A DNA stretch of 64,000 nt from Olsenella massiliensis (GCF_001457795.1 NZ_LN898211.1:823908-887907); one strand, 5' to 3'. Shown: positions 36,633 to 44,700, counted from the first letter of the stretch. Notes: a model not told the origin generated them from the letters alone. Numbers and translations: made by a program.

Positions 36633-37483
36633 TGGGGGTCACATGGACGTATGGGAGCGCGCGCCATGAGGGGCGGCAGGAAAAGGAAGCCGTCGCGCAT
36701 CTCGCAGCCGGCGTGCGGGACGCGGGCGCGTCACGCACGGCACCGTCGGGAGGGGCCCGCGCGCGGCGACGGGGGCGACGGGAGGATTTCGAGCGAAACG
36801 CGACCTCGCAAGGCGCCCCCGGACAGGATGAAAAAAGGTCGTCGCAGGCCCCGGGGTGTCGGCGTGCGGGATGCGGCCCCGCACCCTCGCAGGAAGAGGC
36901 ATCCGAGCCGGTGACAAGTGAGCCGCAGACAAAGGTCTGCCCGCGCTGCGGCGCGGAGCTCTTTGGAGACATGGGAATCTGCTACGAGTGCCTCTACGAC
37001 TTCACGAGGCCCCGCAGCGCGCCCCCGACCCTGCCGGAGGCGGCCGAGCCTGGTGTGGTCGCGGCGGGCGCGGACGAGGCCGAGGAGGCCTGGGACCAGG
37101 AGACGGACGCCGACGCGTTCAACGAGCCATCCGACGCCACCATGAGGCTGGAGCCGGGAACGTACGGCGATTGCACGCTTGACGTGCTGAGCCTCAGGAT
37201 ACGCTCGTCTGACGTGGATGTGACCCTGCCTCTGGGGGAGGACCCTCTCATCGTGGGTCGCTCGCCCGACTGCGACGTCGTGCTCCACTCGCCGGCCGTG
37301 TCTCGCAGGCACGTGTGCCTTGAGCCGGTGGGTGACGGGGCGCTCGTGAGGGACCTTGGCGCGACGAACCCGGCCATGCTCAAGGGGAGGTCCGTGCGTG
37401 ACGGGCAGCGCCTTGTTGTGGGGGACACCTTTGACGTGTGCGGCACGCTCTTCACGCTCGTGGGACCTACGGATTCTGCGTAA
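36632..37483 (+). CDS. Zinc-ribbon and FHA-domain protein
   Basis: A 283-residue protein. Residues 1-100 are a basic, low-complexity region. A zinc ribbon (CPRCGAELFGDMGICYEC, about 103-120) follows, then an acidic linker (about 135-175) and a C-terminal FHA domain (about 185-275) with IVGRSPDCDVVL and SPAVSRRHV, the phosphothreonine-binding motif. It could read Ser/Thr phosphorylation and control the pilus. Its ATG overlaps the DUF192 stop and follows GGAAAGGAGGG. No Ser/Thr kinase gene is in the window. Confidence 0.82.
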   Translation: MGVTWTYGSARHEGRQEKEAVAHLAAGVRDAGASRTAPSGGARARRRGRREDFERNATSQGAPGQDEKRSSQAPGCRRAGCGPAPSQEEASEPVTSEPQTKVCPRCGAELFGDMGICYECLYDFTRPRSAPPTLPEAAEPGVVAAGADEAEEAWDQETDADAFNEPSDATMRLEPGTYGDCTLDVLSLRIRSSDVDVTLPLGEDPLIVGRSPDCDVVLHSPAVSRRHVCLEPVGDGALVRDLGATNPAMLKGRSVRDGQRLVVGDTFDVCGTLFTLVGPTDSA

Positions 37484-37595
37484 GATGGCATGCATGGCTG
37501 TGGCGGCGTCTGATCACGTGTCGGGCGCCGCATCTTGTGCGGATGGGGCAGCTGCGGCTGGTGTGCAGCCGGAGGAAACTTCGTCCATGACCGAG

Positions 37596-38390
37596 CTACG
37601 TACAGACCTCGATGACATGCGTCCGACCGCCGGCAGCGCGCACGGAAGTTGCTACGATTCCGTGCGGGTCTGAGTCCATGATGATCAGGTCGATCTCGCC
37701 TGGCATGGCAAAGGGAACAAAAAACCTGCTCGCGCCTACCTTTGTGGCGTCCATGAGAATGACGGTGCGATTGCCATGCCTCATAAACTCCTTCTTTGCC
37801 TCTGCGGTCACCTTGCGCTCCGCGAGAAAGCCCAAGCGCCTCTCGAATCCATCTGCGCCAAGGAATACCTTGTCGACATGGACATTAGCCAGAGAGGCTG
37901 CCAGCAGCGGACCATAATAGTGGTACCCACAACCAAGGATGCCTCCCGTGCAGATTGGCGTGACGTTTGGCATCCTTTGTGTCACGTAGTTGATGATGCC
38001 TGGCTCGTCGGTGATAATCGACAGGTTGGTTTTTGGGTTCAGAGCGTTCACAAACGCCAGCGTGGTGCTCCCAGACCCCACGAGGATTGTCTCGCCGTCG
38101 GTCACGAGACCTGCCGCGGCGTGTCCGATGGCATCCTTTGCCCGCGTATTTCTTCGCATGCGCTTGGGGAGGCTTGGCACCACAAGTTCCTTGACGGAAA
38201 CGGCGCCACCATGGATACGCTTCAGCTTGCCTCCATACTCAAGCTCCGAGAGATCCGTTCGTATTGTGACGGTGGAAACTCCAAATGTCTGGCTGAGCGT
38301 TGCCACGTGCACAATTCCTTGCGAGGAGAGCAATGAAAGTATCTGGCGGCGCCGGTCATCCGATGTCATCCTCTGATTCGTGCTGCCCAC
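37596..38390 (-). CDS. DeoR-family transcriptional regulator
   Basis: A 264-residue DeoR/GlpR-type repressor. The N-terminal helix-turn-helix is VATLSQTFGVSTVTIRTDLSELE, and the C-terminal DeoR sugar-phosphate sensor domain contains ILVGSGSTTLAFVNAL and VFLGADGFERRLGF. GTG at 38390 with AGGGGG five bases upstream is preferred over the ATG at 38369. It is divergent from the PTS operon and most likely represses it, with a phosphorylated sugar as inducer. Confidence 0.88.
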   Translation of the reverse strand: MGSTNQRMTSDDRRRQILSLLSSQGIVHVATLSQTFGVSTVTIRTDLSELEYGGKLKRIHGGAVSVKELVVPSLPKRMRRNTRAKDAIGHAAAGLVTDGETILVGSGSTTLAFVNALNPKTNLSIITDEPGIINYVTQRMPNVTPICTGGILGCGYHYYGPLLAASLANVHVDKVFLGADGFERRLGFLAERKVTAEAKKEFMRHGNRTVILMDATKVGASRFFVPFAMPGEIDLIIMDSDPHGIVATSVRAAGGRTHVIEVCT

Positions 38391-38698
38391 GGTACCCCCT
38401 GTTGAAGACGACGGTTAAAGGAAAAGCGCGATACGCTCACACGAATGTTCATGAAAAGGAATACTGATGAGCGTGGCGACTTCGTTGCCTAGGATAACTC
38501 CATATTCAGGCAGGTCGGGTTAACCTTCGCTTTAAAGTATATATTACAAGACGAAAGACTTTCAATTACTTTCGTTTTGCAACCGTTAGTCGAAAAGAAA
38601 GTACCGCTCGGAGCAGTTTAATAAGCTCTTGAGGGGCCTAACTACCTCCCAACCTACTATTGCAAGTACCAATTCGGCAGACGGGAGGAGACTTTACA
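38391..38698. promoter_or_regulatory. Divergent regulatory region with dyad repeats
   Basis: This 308-bp spacer between the repressor gene and the PTS operon is AT-rich around 38530-38610. A 7-bp inverted repeat ACGAAAG (38551-38557) / CTTTCGT (38569-38575) is centred 130 bp upstream of the EIIA start. A direct repeat ACTTTC is at 38558 and 38568. These are candidate DeoR operators. TATATT at 38539-38546 is a possible -10. GGGAGGAG before the EIIA ATG is a strong ribosome site. Confidence 0.6.
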
Positions 38699-39115
38699 AT
38701 GGTCAACATTCTTCTTGTGACCCATGGAGAGTTTGCGCAGGGCATCACATCCGCGCTTACGCTCATCATGGGCGAGGCTTCGGGGTATGCGACCGTCTCT
38801 TTGAACCCCGGAGAGTCTCCAGATGCCTTTATGGAAAAGCTGTCGGAACAGGTCAAGTCGCTTTATGACGACTCGCAGGGAGATGGCGTGCTCGTCCTTG
38901 TGGATCTGCTTGGCGGCACCCCATGCAACTGCATCGCCCGCATTATGAATGAGTTAGGAACCGACAAGATTCGCTGTGTGACCGGCTTCAGTCTTCCCAT
39001 GCTCATCGAGTCAGTGAGCAGCAGAGATACGCAGAATCTCATGGAACTCGAAGAGGCAGCGCTCTCTTCTGGGGTCCAGGGAATGGTCAGCCTCATGGAA
39101 AAGGTTTTCGGCTAA
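38699..39115 (+). CDS. PTS mannose-family EIIA component
   Basis: A 138-residue EIIA-Man domain protein that carries phosphate from HPr to EIIB. The phosphorylated His is residue 9 in LLVTHGEFAQG. VLVLVDLLGGTPCN and CVTGFSLPML are the other hallmarks. The ATG at 38699 follows GGGAGGAG. It is a separate subunit, not fused to IIB. First gene of the operon. Confidence 0.93.
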   Translation: MVNILLVTHGEFAQGITSALTLIMGEASGYATVSLNPGESPDAFMEKLSEQVKSLYDDSQGDGVLVLVDLLGGTPCNCIARIMNELGTDKIRCVTGFSLPMLIESVSSRDTQNLMELEEAALSSGVQGMVSLMEKVFG

Positions 39116-39226
39116 GCAGGTACGTACAACCTAGTGTTGAGGGGAGGTCCGAGGTTATCGAGGGCTGGTCGAAGGCTGCACTTTCGCTTTGAACCTGCTG
39201 GGATGTGAAAGTAGAAGGTGAGAGTA

Positions 39227-39982
39227 GTGATCATACAAGCAGTTCTTGTTGCACTCATCACAACCTGCTGCACGTGGTGGTTTAGCCATGTCATCACGAG
39301 GACTTGGCTGTACCCCCTGTGGTCAGGATTTCTCGTAGGACTGGTGCTGGGCAGGCCCGTCGAGGGCATGATGATTGCTGCGGCAATCAACCTGCCTTAC
39401 GTTGGTTTCATCACCGCCGGTGGCTCCATGCCTGGCAACCCGCAGTTTGCAGGCCCCGTGGGTACGGCGCTTGCGCTTGTCTCCGGGCTCGATGTGAACT
39501 CCGCTACGACAGTCGGTGTCATTCTTGGTAGCGTGACCATCATGGTGTGGACCGCCTATATGTCCATCAACACCCTTTGGGTCCACATGGCCGAGAGCTA
39601 CCTGGAAAAGGGCAACATTCGTGCCATGAGGATGTGCAACTACGTTCCGTCGTTCTTCGTATCGCTTGTACTTAATGGCATACCTGCCATGCTCGTGGTG
39701 CTCTACGGTGCGCCGTTTGGCGAGTGGTTCCAGGCCTTTCCGCAGTGGATCGTTGACGGTTTCGGCATCGTTGGCGGCCTCATGCCCGCCCTCGGTATTG
39801 CCATGCTGCTTCAGTACCTGAACAAGCCCAAGCTGATGCCGTTCTTCTTCCTCGGCTTTGCGCTTGCAGAGTTCATGGGCCTCACCACGATGATGGTCAC
39901 GTTCATTGCTGTCCTCATCGCAATCCTGCTCTACAACTATCAGTCAGATGGCACTAAGAAACTGTCTGGGGGCGAGGCATAA
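39227..39982 (+). CDS. PTS mannose-family EIIC component
   Basis: A 251-residue membrane protein of the PTS mannose/fructose/sorbose family (EII-Sor). It has about seven hydrophobic segments and RPVEGMMIAAAINLPYVGFITAGGSMP, a conserved block. GTG at 39227 with AGAAGG eight bases upstream is preferred to GTG at 39218. EIIC and EIID together form the channel. Its stop overlaps the EIID start (TAATG). Confidence 0.9.
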   Translation: MIIQAVLVALITTCCTWWFSHVITRTWLYPLWSGFLVGLVLGRPVEGMMIAAAINLPYVGFITAGGSMPGNPQFAGPVGTALALVSGLDVNSATTVGVILGSVTIMVWTAYMSINTLWVHMAESYLEKGNIRAMRMCNYVPSFFVSLVLNGIPAMLVVLYGAPFGEWFQAFPQWIVDGFGIVGGLMPALGIAMLLQYLNKPKLMPFFFLGFALAEFMGLTTMMVTFIAVLIAILLYNYQSDGTKKLSGGEA

Positions 39983-40812
39983 TGGCGCTCTCTAAGAAGA
40001 CGCTTGTCAAGAACTGGCTGTTCACCTACTCGTCCGAGACCTGCTACAACTACGAGCGACTTCAGGGTCTTGGCAACACGAACGCATTCGTTCCCGTCAT
40101 CCGCGAGTTGTACCCCGAGGACAAGCAGGCGGAAGAGCTTAAGAAGTACCTCGTGTTCTACAACACCGAGCCGTCTTGGATGGGCACGATCATCAATGGC
40201 ATCACCTGCGCCATGGAGGAGAAGAGGTCTGAGGGCGAGGACATCTCCGCTGACGACATCATGCTCATGCGCTCTTCGCTCATGGGCCCCATGGCAGGCA
40301 TCGGCGACACGGTGTCACAGTCGATCGCGTACCCTATCCTTGCGGGCATCTGCATTCAGCTTGCGCTTGCGGGCAACTTCGCCGGCCCGATCATCTTTGA
40401 CGTCGGCTACAAGATTCTCCAGCTCACGTGTGGCTACAACATGTACATGCTGGGTTACAAGAAGGGCCGCGACGCCATCGTAGACCTGCTTCAGAGCGGC
40501 ATCATAAACAAGGTGCTCGATGCGGTCTCCATCATCGGTCTCATGGTCGTTGGCTGCATGACCGTTGGAAATGTGACGCTCGACCTCTCATGGCTCGAGT
40601 TCGACTGGACCAACGAGCTGGGCACCATCTCGCTCAACCTGCAGACCGGCGTCTTCGACGCGCTGCTCCCGGGCCTCCTCCCGCTCCTCGTGGTTCTCGG
40701 AACGTGGGCGCTTCTCTCGAAGAGGCAGGTAAAGCCCCTTACGATGGTGCTCGTCATCTTCGCGGCTGGCTTTGCTCTTGTCGGCATCAAGGCTCTCATG
40801 GGTCTCTACTAG
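39982..40812 (+). CDS. PTS mannose-family EIID component
   Basis: A 276-residue EIID-AGA family protein. It shows SETCYNYERLQGLG, LKKYLVFYNTEPSWMGTIING and SLMGPMAGIGDTVSQSIAYP, the typical conserved segments, and a C-terminal hydrophobic helix. With EIIC it makes the sugar channel of this split system. It ends 197 bp before the next operon gene, across a hairpin-rich spacer. Confidence 0.93.
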   Translation: MALSKKTLVKNWLFTYSSETCYNYERLQGLGNTNAFVPVIRELYPEDKQAEELKKYLVFYNTEPSWMGTIINGITCAMEEKRSEGEDISADDIMLMRSSLMGPMAGIGDTVSQSIAYPILAGICIQLALAGNFAGPIIFDVGYKILQLTCGYNMYMLGYKKGRDAIVDLLQSGIINKVLDAVSIIGLMVVGCMTVGNVTLDLSWLEFDWTNELGTISLNLQTGVFDALLPGLLPLLVVLGTWALLSKRQVKPLTMVLVIFAAGFALVGIKALMGLY

Positions 40813-40823
40813 GCCCCAATTGC

Positions 40824-40990
40824 GAGGACGCGCGCAGAAGCGTCCTCGTGCGTCGAGTACGCAGGGGTGCCCTCCTGTCCACACAGCGATGTCCCAATCG
40901 GGACAGGAGGGCACGCTAGTAAGGTCCCCGTCGCGTTTGCGCCGCGACGAGGGCTCGGTACGAGTATGAGCCTTTTGCCTGAGGGGCGAG
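40824..40990 (+). promoter_or_regulatory. Multi-hairpin spacer inside the PTS operon
   Basis: Three strong hairpins occupy the spacer after EIID. One has arms GAGGACGC/GCGTCCTC (40824-40831/40840-40847). A second has a perfect 14-bp stem (40867-40880/40901-40914) with a 20-base loop. A third has CGTCGCG/CGCGACG (40929-40935/40943-40949). The second overlaps an alternative stem TGTCCC/GGGACA (40890-40895/40900-40905), so two pairings compete. No long T-run follows. It may be an attenuator, processing site or partial terminator that lowers expression of the downstream genes. Confidence 0.65.
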
Positions 40991-41009
40991 GCTCTCCAGG
41001 GGGCAAAAC

Positions 41010-41696
41010 ATGGGAAAAAAGAAGGATTTGGATATCTACCCCTCAATCATGTGCTGCAAGCCGTGGGATTTTGAGGCCTACGTTCACGCCTTCGAGAAAA
41101 CTGGTGTGGCAGGGATACACTTTGACGTGATGGACGGTCACTACGTGCCCAACATCATGCTTGGGGCAGAGGACTTCAAAGCGATTCGGGCGCTTACGAG
41201 CCTCCCCATCGACGTCCACATCATGGCCACTGAGCCTGAGCGTTTTGTCTCGTACTTCGATGTTCGAAGGGGAGACTCCTTGAGCTTCCACCCTGAGGTG
41301 TCCCTTCAGCCGTATCGCCTGCTCGAGAGCCTTCGCGCCGCGGGCGTCTCGGCTGGTTTGGCACTGAGCCCCGGTGTTCCGGTGTGCTATTTGGAGGAGT
41401 GCCTCGACGTCCTGGACTTTGTGATGGTCATGGCCGTGAATCCAGGATTTGCTGGCCAGAAGATGGTCCCCGATCACCTAGCCAAGCTGCGCAGGATCAA
41501 AACGATAGTCTCACGGGCGGACCATCCCATTGGCATCGTGGTTGACGGCAACACCATACCGTCGAATGCAAGGCTCATGCATCAGGCTGGGGCTACGGGC
41601 TTCGTCGTGGGCACGTCTTCGATCATTCAGGGCGGACCTGATGCGTTTGCCGAGAAGTACCGAGACTACCAGGCGCAGATTGCGCGCGTGGAGTAG
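41010..41696 (+). CDS. Ribulose/allulose-phosphate 3-epimerase family protein
   Basis: A 228-residue TIM-barrel epimerase of the RPE superfamily. Metal-binding hallmarks are present: HFDVMDGHYVPN, DVHIMATEPERF, VMAVNPGFAGQ and GIVVDGNTIPS. In this context, among PTS and hexulose genes, it is more likely an allulose-6-phosphate epimerase (AlsE-like, making fructose 6-phosphate) than the housekeeping ribulose enzyme. AGGGGG lies eight bases before the ATG. Specificity is inferred, not read. Confidence 0.82.
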   Translation: MGKKKDLDIYPSIMCCKPWDFEAYVHAFEKTGVAGIHFDVMDGHYVPNIMLGAEDFKAIRALTSLPIDVHIMATEPERFVSYFDVRRGDSLSFHPEVSLQPYRLLESLRAAGVSAGLALSPGVPVCYLEECLDVLDFVMVMAVNPGFAGQKMVPDHLAKLRRIKTIVSRADHPIGIVVDGNTIPSNARLMHQAGATGFVVGTSSIIQGGPDAFAEKYRDYQAQIARVE

Positions 41697-41747
41697 CGCC
41701 TTCCCACAGCACCCTTGGGGCATTCAAAATCAAAGGAGAACAGAGCC

Positions 41748-42233
41748 ATGAGCGTAAAGAATTTGGTATTTACCCGTATTGACGACCGTTTGATTCATGG
41801 ACAGGTCATGACGGCCTGGATTCACCAGTTTCCGGAGTGCGCCCACATCATGGTCGTAGACGACCAGGTGAGCAAAGATCCGTTCATGACCAAGATGTTC
41901 CAGCTGCTTCTTCCCGAGGGAACAAGCATCGAGACGCTCTCGGTGGAAGATGCCGCCCCAAAGCTCAAAGAGGGCTTGCCTAAGCAGACCATATTGCTGG
42001 TAAAGTTCCCACTCACCATACAACGACTGGTAGATGCTGGTGTGGACATTGACTTCGTGAACATTGGCGGCATGGGCATGTCGGCGGGAAGGCAGAGGTT
42101 CTACAAGAATATCTCTGCGTCTCCCGCAGAGCGCGAGATCCTCAAGGAGCTTGTGTCAAAGGGAATCAAAGTTGAGATTAGGATCGTGCCCGCGAACAAC
42201 GCCGTAAGCGTCGAGGGGCTTCTGAGGAAGTAA
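41748..42233 (+). CDS. PTS mannose-family EIIB component
   Basis: A 161-residue EIIB-Man-type protein that phosphorylates the sugar during transport. The phosphorylated His is residue 17 in RIDDRLIHGQVMTAW. VDIDFVNIGGMGMSAGRQ and VEIRIVPANNAVSV are conserved. It is separated from EIIA, EIIC and EIID by the epimerase and the hairpin spacer, an unusual order. AAAGGAG precedes the ATG at 41748. Confidence 0.9.
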   Translation: MSVKNLVFTRIDDRLIHGQVMTAWIHQFPECAHIMVVDDQVSKDPFMTKMFQLLLPEGTSIETLSVEDAAPKLKEGLPKQTILLVKFPLTIQRLVDAGVDIDFVNIGGMGMSAGRQRFYKNISASPAEREILKELVSKGIKVEIRIVPANNAVSVEGLLRK

Positions 42234-42299
42234 ATCGATCTTGGTGCGACTGTCAATAGGTAAGGATGTCATTGTATATAGATTGGGCTGACGCACACC

Positions 42300-43403
42300 A
42301 TGGACTTTTCACGATACCTCTCTCCCTCCGCATATCACGAAGGGAAGATGAAGGCCTGTAGACTTCATCGCATAGGTGAGTTCACTGCAGATATGGTTCC
42401 GATTCCTAGGCCGGTTGGAGAGCAGCTGCTGCTTAGGGTTGAGGGGTGCGGGGTCTGTGGCTCCGACATCCCAAGAATCTTCGAGCTTGGAACCAGCAGA
42501 CAGCGTTATCCGCTCATCATCGGGCATGAGTTTGGCGGCACGATAGTCGAAGTTGGCGAGGGCGCCGATCAGTCGCTCGTGGGGAAGCGCGGGGCAGTTT
42601 TTCCCTGCATCCCATGCGGGACGTGCGACTCTTGCCTATCGGCCAACTATGCCATGTGCGAGGACTATGACTATCTTGGGTCAAGAAGCGATGGTGGGTT
42701 TGCGGAGTATTGCCTGGTGCCATCTGCGTGGCATTTCGTCGAATCGAAAAACCCCAGTCTTCCCGGAGAGGCCCTTGGCATGACGGAACCATGTACCGTC
42801 GCGCAGCATGCCATCAGGGAGGGCGGGGTTACCGCAGGCATGACCGTCCTCGTCATGGGCGCAGGTCCCATCGGCATCATGTCGGCTCGTTGGGCCCAGC
42901 TCTTTGGGGCGTCCGTCGTCCTATCCGAGATCGTTGAGGAGAAGTGCGAGTTTGCCCGAGCGCATGGATGCGATGTCGTCAACTCAAGTCAAATCGACCT
43001 TATCGAGCGGGTGCACGAACTTACGAACGGCAAAGGTGTTGACGTCGTGATCGAGGGCACCGGCGCGGGCGCTGCCTTGGGACAAGCCATCGAGTGCGTG
43101 AGGACGTTTGGCACCATTGTGATGATGGGCAATCCCGCAAACGACACGACCATAAAGCTCATGCAGCACAGCCAAGTCCTTCGCAAGGAGCTGAAGCTGC
43201 AGGGCACCTGGAACTCCCACTACGCCGACGCCCCCATCAATGAGTGGCGCTACACCGTACGTATGCTCGATGAAGGAAAGATGAAGGTCACTGACCTCAT
43301 CACGCACAGAAGCTCACTCGATGACCTGCCTGCCCTCTGCGAGGGCATCAACGACCGCTCCATTCTCATCTGCAAGGCCATGTATGTGCCGGAGGAAAAG
43401 TGA
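42300..43403 (+). CDS. Zinc-dependent medium-chain dehydrogenase (polyol/sugar-phosphate type)
   Basis: A 367-residue zinc alcohol dehydrogenase of the sorbitol/galactitol-1-phosphate dehydrogenase group. Catalytic zinc ligands are in GCGVCGSD and GHEFGG. The structural zinc site is CGTCDSCLSANYAMC. The Rossmann motif is MGAGPIGIMSA. Two starts compete: ATG 42300 adds 16 residues, and ATG 42348 (MKACRLHRIG) matches the family start but has a poorly spaced ribosome site. It probably oxidises the incoming sugar alcohol phosphate. Its stop overlaps the SIS gene (TGATG). Confidence 0.87.
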   Translation: MDFSRYLSPSAYHEGKMKACRLHRIGEFTADMVPIPRPVGEQLLLRVEGCGVCGSDIPRIFELGTSRQRYPLIIGHEFGGTIVEVGEGADQSLVGKRGAVFPCIPCGTCDSCLSANYAMCEDYDYLGSRSDGGFAEYCLVPSAWHFVESKNPSLPGEALGMTEPCTVAQHAIREGGVTAGMTVLVMGAGPIGIMSARWAQLFGASVVLSEIVEEKCEFARAHGCDVVNSSQIDLIERVHELTNGKGVDVVIEGTGAGAALGQAIECVRTFGTIVMMGNPANDTTIKLMQHSQVLRKELKLQGTWNSHYADAPINEWRYTVRMLDEGKMKVTDLITHRSSLDDLPALCEGINDRSILICKAMYVPEEK

Positions 43404-43963
43404 TGGCTGGAAGGGCTTCGACTGCGCTCGTGCTTCAAGAGCTTGGAGAGACCCTTCCGACGATTGACGACGGGCAGATTGACTGCCTTGTTGACGAGCT
43501 TCTGGTACCGGGACGTCGCGTTCTTGTGACGGCCGTCGGGCGCATGCTCATCTCGCTCAAAGCGTGGGTCAAGAGGCTCAAGCATCTGGGCGTTGATATC
43601 AACTACGTCGGCGCTGAGACGGAGATGCCCGTGCGCAAGCACGATTTGGTGCTCATTGGCTCAAGCTCCGGCGAGAGCCGTCTTCCGGCGGAGATTGCGC
43701 GTATCGCAAAGGAGCGGGGCGCAGACGTCTTCTATGTTGGATGCACGCCAGGAAGCGCCATTGATGCCCTTGCGTCGGAAAGGCTCTTGCTACGCGGACG
43801 CACGAAGTTTGCAGCTTCTGGCGAGTATGCCTCCAAGCAGCCGATGTCCACCCTTGTCGAACAGGAGCTCTTCCTTCTTGGGGACATCGTCGCGCTCGAG
43901 ATCATGAGGCGCAGGGGATGGACCGAAAAGGACGTCAAAGACCGACATGCGAACCTGGAGTAG
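43403..43963 (+). CDS. SIS-domain sugar-phosphate isomerase (6-phospho-3-hexuloisomerase-like)
   Basis: A 186-residue SIS-domain protein resembling HxlB/PHI. LVTAVGRMLISLKAWVKRL holds the Gly-Arg substrate loop. LIGSSSGES is the phosphosugar-binding Ser cluster. SKQPMSTLVEQELFLLGD and the C-terminal RHANLE match the PHI family ending. PHI interconverts 3-hexulose 6-phosphate and fructose 6-phosphate. No 3-hexulose-phosphate synthase accompanies it, so it is likely used to convert a sugar phosphate to fructose 6-phosphate rather than for formaldehyde fixation. Confidence 0.8.
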   Translation: MAGRASTALVLQELGETLPTIDDGQIDCLVDELLVPGRRVLVTAVGRMLISLKAWVKRLKHLGVDINYVGAETEMPVRKHDLVLIGSSSGESRLPAEIARIAKERGADVFYVGCTPGSAIDALASERLLLRGRTKFAASGEYASKQPMSTLVEQELFLLGDIVALEIMRRRGWTEKDVKDRHANLE

Positions 43964-43966
43964 GCT

Positions 43967-44617
43967 ATGAACTTCTCGGACTTCGTTGAAAAGCTCAAGG
44001 AGCTTGTTCCTCTGCCTCGCCCTGAGGTCAACCTGAGCTTTGATGAGTACGTTGACGTGCTCTACGACGTCGTCGAGCAGTGCGTCCAGGACGTCTGCCA
44101 AAGTGATGACGTGCGGGCGTTGCATGGCGTGAGGCATGATGTTGCCGCTGGCGGGCGCGTGTTGAAAGCTGCCGTGTCACGTGTGGCGATTCTCTCGGCT
44201 ATTCGCTGTTGGAATTCGGATGGCCGCTTTAAGGACTGCACGAGCAAGGCCGTGGAGGATGGAGTCATCTCTCGTGCCAGAGACGGCCTGGGACTCTCCG
44301 AGAAGGAATCGGAGGAGTTTCTCAAAAAGTACTATGAGGCGGCCGAGAGACTCGACGGGAGCGATGGTCCAGACGAAGGGGTGGGGCGGGTCGGTCCGTC
44401 AGACGACCAGCGCATCACGAAGCAAATGATCATTTTGCTCCGCACGGCGTTTGCATCTGAATACGAGGGACCCGATGACGTGCTAAACGCCGCGGTCGTG
44501 GCCTCCTCGGTGCTGGTTCTTACCATGGAACGTATGGCCGCCCATCTTGGGCAGTCGTCAATGGTGGATGGCAATACGGCACTCATGAAGCACCCAAGGT
44601 TCTACGTGGCGCAGTAG
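43967..44617 (+). CDS. Unknown protein ending the PTS operon
   Basis: A 216-residue soluble protein of no recognised family. It is mostly alpha-helical by eye: an N-terminal helical half (FVEKLKELV, FDEYVDVLYDVVEQ, residues 1-45), then VLKAAVSRVAILSAIRCW, a charged region (SEKESEEFLKKYYEAAERL, about 105-125) and a C-terminal helical part (KQMIILLRTAFASEYEG). No signal peptide or transmembrane helix. It starts three bases after the SIS gene, so it is part of the operon, and could be a helper or regulator for sugar use. Confidence 0.7.
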   Translation: MNFSDFVEKLKELVPLPRPEVNLSFDEYVDVLYDVVEQCVQDVCQSDDVRALHGVRHDVAAGGRVLKAAVSRVAILSAIRCWNSDGRFKDCTSKAVEDGVISRARDGLGLSEKESEEFLKKYYEAAERLDGSDGPDEGVGRVGPSDDQRITKQMIILLRTAFASEYEGPDDVLNAAVVASSVLVLTMERMAAHLGQSSMVDGNTALMKHPRFYVAQ

Positions 44618-44625
44618 AGCTAGGT

Positions 44626-44654
44626 GCGGCGTCCGGTCAGGTGCTGGACGCCGC
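44626..44654 (+). terminator. Hairpin after the PTS operon
   Basis: GCGGCGTCC (44626-44634) and GGACGCCGC (44646-44654) form a perfect 9-bp stem just after the last stop of the operon, without a T-run. It probably ends or stabilises the transcript. Confidence 0.6.
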
Positions 44655-44700
44655 CTGTCGGTATGCTGCCGCTTCGATGTCGTCGCGGCTCCGAACAAAA

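Noticed and set aside
37484..37595. Short plus-strand frame after the FHA gene
   Set aside because: It has no ribosome site, no domain and overlaps the convergent DeoR gene end.
38391..44617. A mobile genetic island with integrase at tRNA-Phe
   Set aside because: Composition is suggestive, but there is no integrase, transposase or duplicated tRNA end in the window.
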